A stretch of DNA of 11,279 bases from JANNFX01 sp031380225 (lineage in GTDB: Bacteria; Pseudomonadota; Alphaproteobacteria; Rhizobiales; Hyphomicrobiaceae). The translations under genes were made by a program, and so were the position numbers. Below the pieces are notes generated by a model. The model saw nothing but the letters and a program-made list of their open reading frames with translations. It was not told where the DNA came from and made no database searches. The stretch spans positions 1 to 11,279 of the forward strand of contig JANNFX010000078.1 in NCBI GenBank assembly GCA_031380225.1, given 5' to 3'. Position 1 is the first letter of the stretch. Each line of letters starts with the position of its first letter. Positions 1 through 7,200 of this stretch are shown piece after piece.

Positions 1-148
1 CGCGCACCGGCAGGCGCGCCACACGGTCACCGCGCAGCGACGGCAACGCACCGCGGTCATCCTCGGCCAAATCGACCAACAAGTCTCGCCGCACTTTTGG
101 CAGAAATGCAGGAGTTATCTGGTCTGCCGGCATGACTGGCCCCGTCAT
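1..148 (-). CDS. Start of a further operon gene, unidentified (possibly an M50 peptidase-like membrane protein)
   Basis: Forty-nine codons are open from ATG at 148-146 to the left edge. They read MTGPVMPADQITPAFLPKVR and continue with a mixed-charge segment (DLAEDD, then several Arg). The start overlaps the adaptor stop as ATGA, exactly like the two preceding junctions, so a real gene is very likely. A second ATG at 133 is possible. No domain can be recognised in so short a piece. The M50/site-2-protease-like idea rests only on the genes I recall beside this GAF-HlyD adaptor type. Confidence 0.7.
   Translation of the reverse strand, partial: MTGPVMPADQITPAFLPKVRRDLLVDLAEDDRGALPSLRGDRVARLPVR
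145..148 (-). other. ATGA stop/start overlap between the GAF-HlyD adaptor and the next gene
   Basis: The adaptor's TGA (147-145) and the next gene's ATG (148-146) share bases. It is the third such 4-bp overlap in this operon, after 1668-1671 and 2600-2603. Such junctions usually mean translational coupling and fixed stoichiometry. Confidence 0.85.
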
Positions 149-1671
149 CGTCCAATCCACTGCCTGACGGCTGCCATCGGACGGCGCAAGAGATAGAACC
201 ATAGCGGAACTTGCCCACCGCTCACGCGGGCAATGCCGCGCGTACCGATTCGTTGAACCTGGCCCTGGTCGAACTTAGAGTATACGCGATACACCAGTTG
301 CTGGCCGGGCGCCGGCGCCGGCCGGTAATTGATGCGCGAAATGGTACCAGAAACTGCAGTCATCGGGTCGCCGTCAAGAAATAGCGAAACATGTCCGCCT
401 GCTTCAAGCGCTATGGCATCGGAGACCGGCAACTCTATTTTGATTTCGGCATTGTCTGGATCGCCGATCTCCATCAGCCGCTCGCCAGTGACGACGGGCT
501 TACCAAGCCAATCCGACTTGGCAGAGTAAATCAGCAATCCCGCTTTACTAGCGCGAATTTCGGATCGAGATAGCAACGCGCTGGCATACTGCAATTCTGC
601 ATTGGCAACATCGAATTCCGCCTTGGAGGTCGCCAAGTCTTCCATATCTTTTTGGTTGGCCGTTGCCGCCTGGACAACATTGAAGTAGCGGGCTTTAGCG
701 ACATCTGCATTGCGGCTTGCGACCTCAAGATCGTTACGCAATTTGACATCGACGAACTGCACGATCACCGTATCCTTTTCAACCCAAGTTCCTGGAGCCG
801 CTAGTATGTTACCGATGACGCCGTCAATCGGCGCCGTGACCAAACCCGGCTCAGCGGCCACGACTTCAGACGGCGCCAGCACAGATATCGGTAACGGGAC
901 AAAGGCGGCCAGCACGGCCGCAACACCAAGTGTCAACGCTAATTTTGCCTTCGATACATACGTTCCCGCGCGGGCGAGGCGATCAGCGCGCTTCGGCAAC
1001 AACGCCTCCCAGGCGTGACCATAGGCACCAGCCAGCGGCAGCAGCAGCGCAATATCTTGCGGCAACCAGATATCCTTTTTCAGCGCCAACAGTGCTGCGA
1101 GATTGCGGCCGTCGCGGGCTTTAAGTGGCAGCCAGATCGCATGGGGGTGGGCGAACGGCTGAGTTTGAAGGCCCCAATCAGCAGCCTCTTGATCGAGGTT
1201 AGCTCGCCTCGCCTCGCCACGTTGAAGCAGGTTGGCATGGTCCGGGTGGGCAAGCCATAGTGCAATCGCGCGTGGCAGCGGCGCGTTGACGTCGTGTTTG
1301 GAAACGCTGGATGCTCGCGACATTGTCCAGCCACCCGTTACAACTGGTTCAATGAGAAATGACAGATCGAAGGCGGCCAGCTTGCGTGTTGAGTTGACGA
1401 CGGCAAACCGCAGCGTCTCCAAATCATCACATTGGCGCGCCTCAATCTCCAGTTCGACGAAGCGGGCAATCGCCTCTGAGGGTGGAGCGCTCTGAGCAGC
1501 GGGCGGCACCCCTCCAGACGGCGACGCCAGTGCGGCAATAATTTTGGCGCGCATAGGATCGACGGTCGTTTGACCTGTGACCGTGCTGGCCGCCAGATTG
1601 GCCAATTGGCTTGCGGCGACCGGGGCTAAACGCGGCGGATCAACGTTGCGTGCGGCGGGTGAAGCACTCAT
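145..1671 (-). CDS. HlyD-like adaptor with N-terminal GAF-like cytoplasmic domain
   Basis: A 508-residue inner-membrane adaptor. An Ala/Pro-rich N-terminal segment (1-65) is followed by a GAF-like region at about 66-222 (LRFAVVNSTRKLAAFDLSFL; IWLPLKARDGRNLAALLALK; LLPLAGAYGHAW). A single membrane helix follows at about 242-264 (KLALTLGVAAVLAAFVPLPI). In the periplasm come a lipoyl half (268-310, TAPIDGVIGNILAAPGTWVE), a coiled hairpin (310-370), the second lipoyl half (373-402) and a barrel (405-485). The end, FYLLRRPMAAVRQWIGR, matches the C-terminus I know from adaptors encoded beside M50 peptidase-like membrane proteins. The start at ATG 1671 overlaps the previous stop (ATGA), with AGAGG seven bases upstream. 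The cytoplasmic GAF-like part could sense a ligand or dock a partner. This is inferred; no ligand residues can be named. Confidence 0.85.
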   Translation of the reverse strand: MSASPAARNVDPPRLAPVAASQLANLAASTVTGQTTVDPMRAKIIAALASPSGGVPPAAQSAPPSEAIARFVELEIEARQCDDLETLRFAVVNSTRKLAAFDLSFLIEPVVTGGWTMSRASSVSKHDVNAPLPRAIALWLAHPDHANLLQRGEARRANLDQEAADWGLQTQPFAHPHAIWLPLKARDGRNLAALLALKKDIWLPQDIALLLPLAGAYGHAWEALLPKRADRLARAGTYVSKAKLALTLGVAAVLAAFVPLPISVLAPSEVVAAEPGLVTAPIDGVIGNILAAPGTWVEKDTVIVQFVDVKLRNDLEVASRNADVAKARYFNVVQAATANQKDMEDLATSKAEFDVANAELQYASALLSRSEIRASKAGLLIYSAKSDWLGKPVVTGERLMEIGDPDNAEIKIELPVSDAIALEAGGHVSLFLDGDPMTAVSGTISRINYRPAPAPGQQLVYRVYSKFDQGQVQRIGTRGIARVSGGQVPLWFYLLRRPMAAVRQWIGR

Positions 1672-2603
1672 TGGTGCGCCTCTTTCCGTGTGAATTCAGC
1701 ACTACCGCTCATTCCCGGCATCACTGTCGCGGATGGCTCGACCAGCTCTGCAATCAATCTTGCGCTCTGGCTGACTGGATCGATGACGCCCGTTGATTGA
1801 ATGACACGGGCATCGTGTGTTTCGCCATTTTCATCGATTTTGACTTTGAAGATCGTGCCGCCTGAAATGTCCGATAGCCACGACGATGGAACCATCAGAA
1901 TCAGTTCGAGATGACTGTCGTTGATGATCTTGATCAGTGGCTGATTCGGTTGCGGGATTTCATACATCTTCGCCGCCTTCTCCACGACCCGGCCAGCGAA
2001 AGGAGCATAGATTGAACAGCCTGAACGCCGAACCTCAAGACCTCTGGCTTCCGCTTCTGCCTTTTGCATCTCGAATTTGGATTGGTCGACCGATAGCTCA
2101 CCGGCTGCGTTGTATCGCAACATTTGCAGTTGCGCTTCGTGGGCGGCACGATTGGAATTGTACGCCGCGACCGACGCATCGTGCTCGGCGATGATTTTGC
2201 GGCAATCGAACCCAACGATCAGGTCACCTTTGCGAAAGCGATCTCCCTCGCGCTCAGGCAGGTAGATGATTTTTTCAGTGAGTTCTGTTGATATTGACGC
2301 TGTTTCAATAGCTCGGAAGACGGCACGCACAGTCCGTCCACGCGACACTCCATGGTGATCGCCAGGAGCAACAGCAACCGGCGGCAACGTTACAGGCTGG
2401 ATATTTGGCTCAACTGCAGCAGGATCCTGTTTCATTGCCAAACTTGTTTCAGCGCGGCAGATACTGACTGCACCTAGCATCAACATTAGACTTGCGGCCA
2501 TTGACACCATTGTGAAACGGGAAGCGCACGTCGCAAGCCTGGCCGGCAGCGGAAGGTCGTACCGGCACAACGCTCCCGGAACTTGAGAGTTTAAATTGTT
2601 CAT
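1668..2603 (-). CDS. Periplasmic adaptor (membrane-fusion protein), RND/HlyD type
   Basis: A 311-residue adaptor that would bridge an inner-membrane component and the outer-membrane factor encoded just upstream. Residues 32-51 (MVSMAASLMLMLGAVSICRA) form the hydrophobic export signal, preceded by an unusually long 31-residue N-terminal stretch. Lipoyl halves are at about 91-133 and 195-227, with the family motif IYAPFAGRVVE at 198-208. A short alpha-hairpin (136-192) lies between them. The beta-barrel follows (230-300), with VMPGMSGSAEF near the end. The ATG at 2603 overlaps the upstream TGA (ATGA) and has GGAG seven bases ahead, inside the upstream coding sequence. The stop overlaps the next gene in the same way. 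It is near the lower end of the family size range. The transported substrate cannot be read from sequence. The neighbours suggest the giant protein. Confidence 0.88.
   Translation of the reverse strand: MNNLNSQVPGALCRYDLPLPARLATCASRFTMVSMAASLMLMLGAVSICRAETSLAMKQDPAAVEPNIQPVTLPPVAVAPGDHHGVSRGRTVRAVFRAIETASISTELTEKIIYLPEREGDRFRKGDLIVGFDCRKIIAEHDASVAAYNSNRAAHEAQLQMLRYNAAGELSVDQSKFEMQKAEAEARGLEVRRSGCSIYAPFAGRVVEKAAKMYEIPQPNQPLIKIINDSHLELILMVPSSWLSDISGGTIFKVKIDENGETHDARVIQSTGVIDPVSQSARLIAELVEPSATVMPGMSGSAEFTRKEAHQ
1679..1683 (-). promoter_or_regulatory. Shine-Dalgarno (AGAGG) for the GAF-HlyD adaptor gene
   Basis: AGAGG on the minus strand ends seven bases before the ATG at 1671-1669 and lies within the coding end of the membrane-fusion protein gene. 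It supports this start and the coupling of the two genes. Confidence 0.65.
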
Positions 2604-4183
2604 GGCATTGCTCCGCTTAAATTAGGCCTTTGATTGGTCACCACCATTGCTGGGGGAACAAGCACAGGTGAACTAGGCTCAAAGGCTGGATTGGGTAGCT
2701 CTCCAATTGCTGTCGCGTATCCAGCCAATGTGCCTTGGAGATCTGCGAAGGCCAGATCAGCGCGGACTTCTGCAAGCAGTGTTTCCATTTTCTCGCGCGT
2801 CAATGCTTGCCGTCCAGTTTTGCCAGACTTCACTGAGGCTTGCACTTGTGCCAGCAACTGCCGTTGCGTAGTGGCGGATCGTTCGGAATCGCTATGAGCT
2901 TGCTGTTGTACCGCGAGTCGCGCACGAGCGACGTGGACTTGCATGACGATAGTGGCCGCCGTCGCGAGTGCAGACTGGCGCTGGAACCGCGCCTGGCTAT
3001 CGACGACCTCGAGGTCGGCGCCAACAAGCGCCAATCGCATCAAGTTGCCAGCAATCTTGGTGCCCCAACTGATCCAGTTGGAATTTAGAAGAAACGAATT
3101 TGAATCGCTGGAGAACGACTGGCTGAGCGTGACGCCGGGGAGTGCCTGAAGAATTGTAGCGTCGATTTCGTCCTTTGTGATCCTTAAATCATACATATGC
3201 TGCCGTACTTCCGGCCGTTGATTGAGCGCTCGGATGATATCGGCATCGGCCGATGCGCTCGGTACCAAACTCGGACTGACATTGCGGGATGAATCAAGCT
3301 CCAGCCGCTCCACACCCTGCGATCCAGTCAACTGCCTGAGTTCGTCGCCGGCGCCAGCTATAGAAGTGTGCAGCTGATTGAGTTCGCGCTGCAGGCCCAA
3401 AAGTTCGCGCTGAAATGTAATCTGGGGCATTGGGTCGATTTTGCTATCCTGCGATGCTTGCCGGGCTAATGCCATCGCCGCGTCAACCTCAGGCGCTAAT
3501 CCCGCCAATCCCGGTCGCATTTTTTCCAAGGCAACTGCCCGCCAGAATGCGGTCCGGGTCTCTTCAGCAATCCGCCCGCCAACAAGCCGGGTTTGCTCCC
3601 GAAGTTGGTGCACCTTGTCGATGCCTTGCTTTGTCCGGACATAGGACAATCCAAAATCAAGGATATTCCAGCTGAGCGTAATGTCCCGCGACGTCGAACC
3701 CAAGTCTGTCGATGTCGTATAGGCCGGCGACTGAGACGAATGCGACGACTGCGGCCGGTCACGTTTGTAGTAACGGCTTTCGGCAACGATGCCGGGTAGC
3801 AGTCTACCACTCTCGACCAAGACTTTGGCCTCAGACATCACCGTCTCAAGTTCCCGGGCCCGCAGATCTTGGTTGTGATCGATCGCCATTGCAATCGCGC
3901 CGTCCACTGTCAGCACGTCCATCATTTCTATTGCTGGCACTTGGATCTTCTCTTTGAGCTCTGCGGCGAAGCCTGCCACCTGCGGCCCGGTCAAGGGCTT
4001 TTGAATGGCCATACACCCGCACAAGGCGACTGATGCGACTGACACGGCTACGACTTTTCTCACTGACCGGCAGGACAAGACGCGTTTGACATACTGCACT
4101 GGCGCACCTGCTATCGTTGCATCTCGAAAGCACCCGGCCAGAGATGCGGCGCGAACCACATCCCGGACCGATGACAAACGCAA
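2600..4183 (-). CDS. TolC/OEP-family outer-membrane factor, probable lipoprotein
   Basis: This gene encodes the outer-membrane exit channel of a tripartite exporter. From a TTG at 4183 it has 527 residues. That start has no Shine-Dalgarno sequence and leaves a long N-terminal extension. GTG at 4099 (residue 29) has CAGG seven bases upstream and gives a normal signal peptide, so I favour it. The signal peptide (KVVAVSVASVALCGC) ends in an L-C-G-C lipobox at Cys57, as in lipidated OMFs. The mature part is about 471 residues, within the usual range. Residues 167-181 (DITLSWNILDFGLSY) are a typical OEP strand motif, and the long helical coiled-coil regions (about 183-290 and 385-490) are repeated twice as in the family. 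The stop overlaps the next start as ATGA. The giant gene ends 27 bp upstream. Its substrate is probably the giant protein, by context only. Confidence 0.88.
   Translation of the reverse strand: MRLSSVRDVVRAASLAGCFRDATIAGAPVQYVKRVLSCRSVRKVVAVSVASVALCGCMAIQKPLTGPQVAGFAAELKEKIQVPAIEMMDVLTVDGAIAMAIDHNQDLRARELETVMSEAKVLVESGRLLPGIVAESRYYKRDRPQSSHSSQSPAYTTSTDLGSTSRDITLSWNILDFGLSYVRTKQGIDKVHQLREQTRLVGGRIAEETRTAFWRAVALEKMRPGLAGLAPEVDAAMALARQASQDSKIDPMPQITFQRELLGLQRELNQLHTSIAGAGDELRQLTGSQGVERLELDSSRNVSPSLVPSASADADIIRALNQRPEVRQHMYDLRITKDEIDATILQALPGVTLSQSFSSDSNSFLLNSNWISWGTKIAGNLMRLALVGADLEVVDSQARFQRQSALATAATIVMQVHVARARLAVQQQAHSDSERSATTQRQLLAQVQASVKSGKTGRQALTREKMETLLAEVRADLAFADLQGTLAGYATAIGELPNPAFEPSSPVLVPPAMVVTNQRPNLSGAMP
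2611..2614 (-). promoter_or_regulatory. Shine-Dalgarno (GGAG) for the membrane-fusion protein gene
   Basis: GGAG on the minus strand lies seven bases before the ATG at 2603-2601, inside the 3' end of the outer-membrane factor gene. Together with the ATGA overlap it fixes this start and supports coupled translation. Confidence 0.65.
4107..4110 (-). promoter_or_regulatory. Possible ribosome binding site for the alternative GTG start of the outer-membrane factor
   Basis: CAGG on the minus strand, within AGCAGGTG, sits seven bases ahead of GTG at 4099-4097. The longer TTG start at 4183 has no comparable sequence. This is the main reason for preferring the shorter protein. The match is short, so the call is tentative. 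Confidence 0.4.
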
Positions 4184-4210
4184 TCACTGACACAGGTACT
4201 AAAACGCTAC
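4184..4210. other. 27-bp gap between the giant gene and the longest form of the outer-membrane factor gene
   Basis: This is the only intergenic spacing in the window. It shows no inverted repeat with a T-run, no clear promoter boxes and no Shine-Dalgarno match. Transcription therefore probably reads through from the giant gene into the export genes. If the GTG start at 4099 is correct, the gap becomes 111 bp, and I still see no terminator in it. Confidence 0.55.
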
Positions 4211-7200
4211 TTACCGCTTCCGAATATTGAGTTGCCCGAAGGTCGTCAGACAACGATGAGACTGCGGCGGCGCCTCAACTTTGATCCGCTCGGTGGCCGT
4301 GATCACGCGTCCATCAAGAAGGGTGACTTTGTAACGGAAGGTGTCGGTCCCGGAGAAGCCAGGTTTCGGGCGATATGTGTATTTGCCATCTGCACCCATG
4401 ACGAGCGATCCGTGCTTCGGTTTGCTCGCGGCAGCAAACACGCCGCCTTCCGGTATCACGTCACCAACCCCTGCGTTGCCAACGAATGGCTTATTCGCTT
4501 GAGCTGTGAGTTGATGATCGACGACTTTAGTTGGCGGCAGCGTAACCACAATCGTTGCCACTGCATTCCGGGTCTGCCCCGTTAGATCGGTCACGCTGTA
4601 TGTGAACGTATCTGTGCCTGAAAATAGTGGTGCTGCTCGATACACAAACGTTCCGTTGGCATTCATTACGACGGTGCCGTGCTGAGGATTGTTGACTGCG
4701 GCAAATGTAGATCCTGCCGCGAACGTGTCTTGAGCCGCCGCGTTCCCATTGAGCGGCTTGCCAGCAACCATCGTGAATGCATCGTCCACTGCAACGATGG
4801 CAGGGGCTGCCACGCTGATCATTTCAGTGGCCATGGCTGATTGGCCATACGCGTCAGTCACAAGATAAGTGAACGTGTCGACTCCAGCGAAGTTTGCGGC
4901 TGGCGTATACGTGTAGGTTCCATTTGCATTGAGAACCAATGTCCCGTGAGCCGGTTGCGATACTGCGCTGAACGTTGCACCCGGAGCGTAGTATGTATCC
5001 CCCGCTGCGGCATCGCCGGAGAGGGCTGTCAGATAGCTTGTCGAGACGTTGTCATTGACGGCGACTGGGTTCGCGGGCTTCGCAACTTCAATTGTTTGAA
5101 TTGCGGTGCTGGTGCCGCCATCTCGATCGGCAATTGTGTAAGTAATAGTTGCAGGCCCTGCGAAGCCCTCTGCAGGTGTGAAGATCCAATCGGTACCATC
5201 AAACACAACCGTTCCCTGCGCCGCCGGAACCGAGGCCATCGTCACAGCCAGAAGGTCGCCGTCTGGATCTGTATCGTTGGCCAGGAGGTCAACAACCGTT
5301 GGCGTATTGAACGCTGTCGAAGATGTGTCGTCGGCAGCGATCGGCGCCGGGTTGATGACGGTTAGTGTGACGGTGGTTGTGACCAGCGCGCCATCCGGAT
5401 CGGTGGCGGTGATGGTGATCAGATACTCGCCTGGGTTACCGGTGTTTGAATTCTGCGACGCATCAGCCGGTGGCGTGCCGGTGATCTCGCCGGTTGCCGG
5501 GTCGATCATCAACCAAGACGGAACCGACGGATCGAGCGTGAAGGTCAGAGCGTCCCCGTCCGGATCTACGATGTAACTTCCAACATTGATCGGCGTCAGA
5601 GCTTGGTTGTCATTGCCCGGCACATCAGGCATGATGTTGAGTGGACCTGTCGCTTCGATTGGGTTTGCCGCCGTGCCTGGGTTTGCCGGATCTATCACGA
5701 CCGGCGCATCGTTGGCGCCATTGATAGTGATGGCAAGCATCGCTGTTGCTGTGCCGCCATTGCCATCGTCGATGCTGTAAGTGATGGTTTCAGTTGCGGT
5801 CTCACCGGCATCGAGGCCGTTGTAAGCTGCACCCGGCTCGAAGGTGTACGAGCCATCCGCATTGAGCGTCAGCAATCCGCCGCCTGTCATAACGAACGGC
5901 GTGCCGATGGTGATGGCATTGCCAGCTTGCTCAGCCAGCGTGACCGTGATCGGATCGGAATCCGGCGACGTGTCAGCATCGCCGGTCGTTGGATCGCTCA
6001 AGACGTTACCTGAGATCGACATGATGTCTTCGCCGGCGCTTGCTGCGTCATCGAGTGCCACGGGATCGAGATTGACGATGGTCAGTGTGACGGTGGTTGT
6101 CACCAACGCGCCATCGGGATCGGTAGCGGTGACTGTGATCAGATACTCGCCTGGGTTACCGGTGTTTGAATTCTGCGACGCAGCGGCCGGTGGCGTGCCG
6201 GTGATCTCGCCGGTTGCTGGGTCGATCATCACCCAAGACGGCGTGGTCGCGCCGAGCGTGAAGGTCAGCGCTTCGCCGTCCGGATCGACGACATATGAGC
6301 CGACGTTGATCGGTGTCAGCGGATGACCGTCCTCGGCCGGCACATCAGGGATGATATTCAACGGATTCGCAGGACCAACCGGATTGGCCGGATCGTACAG
6401 CGGATCGCCTGGAATGTTGACGGGGTTGGCCGGATCAATCACGACTGGTGCGTCGTTGGCGCCGTTGATGGTGATGGCAAGCATCGCCGTTGCAGTACCG
6501 CCATTGCCGTCGTCGATGGTGTAGGTGATTGTCTCGGTTGCAGTTTCACCCACGTCGAGACCATTGTAAGCCGCACCCGGCTCGAAGGTGTATGAGCCAT
6601 CTGCATTGAGCGTCAGCTCGCCGCCGCCAGACACCGTAAACGGCGCGCCGATTGTGAGCGGTGTTCCATTCTGGTCAGCCAACGTCACCGACAGCGGATC
6701 AGAATCCGGCGACGTGTCAGCATCGCCTGTTGTGGGATCGGTGAGAACGTTGCCGCCAACCGAAGCGGTATCCTCGCCAGCAATTGCCACATCATCATTC
6801 GCAACCGGATCGAGATTGACGATCGTCAACGTGACGGTGGTTGTGACCAGCGCGCCATTCGGATCAGTAGCCGTGATGGAAATCAGATACTCACCCGCGT
6901 TACCGGTGTTCGAACCTTGCGAAGCATCGGCCGGCGGCGTGCCGGTGATCTCGCCGGTTGCTGGGTCGATCATCACCCAAGACGGCGTGGTCGCGCCGAG
7001 TGTGAAGGTCAGCGCTTCGCCGTCGGGATCGATGATGTAGTTACCGGCATTGATCGATGCGAGCGGATTGCCGTCTTCAGTCGAAATATCGGGGATGATA
7101 TTGAGCGGATCCGCCGGACCAACCGGATTGGCCGGATCGTAAAGCGGATCGCCTGGAATGTTGACGGGGTTTGCCGGATCGATGACAACGGGGCTGTCGT

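Noticed and set aside
1..148. Firm assignment of the left-edge gene as an M50 peptidase
   Set aside because: Only 49 residues are visible and they include no HExxH motif or membrane segment. The idea is kept only as a context-based possibility.
3846..4253. A 135-codon minus-strand frame bridging the giant gene's end and the outer-membrane factor's start
   Set aside because: Its sequence is Arg/Ser-rich and lacks any domain. It overlaps two well-supported genes in another frame. I considered it as an alternative C-terminus of the giant protein through a frameshift but see no homology to support that.
6192..7000. Direct repeats as possible CRISPR or mobile element ends
   Set aside because: The repeats are coding module copies with a period near 744 bp, in frame throughout. 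There are no short spacers, inverted terminal repeats or transposase frames.
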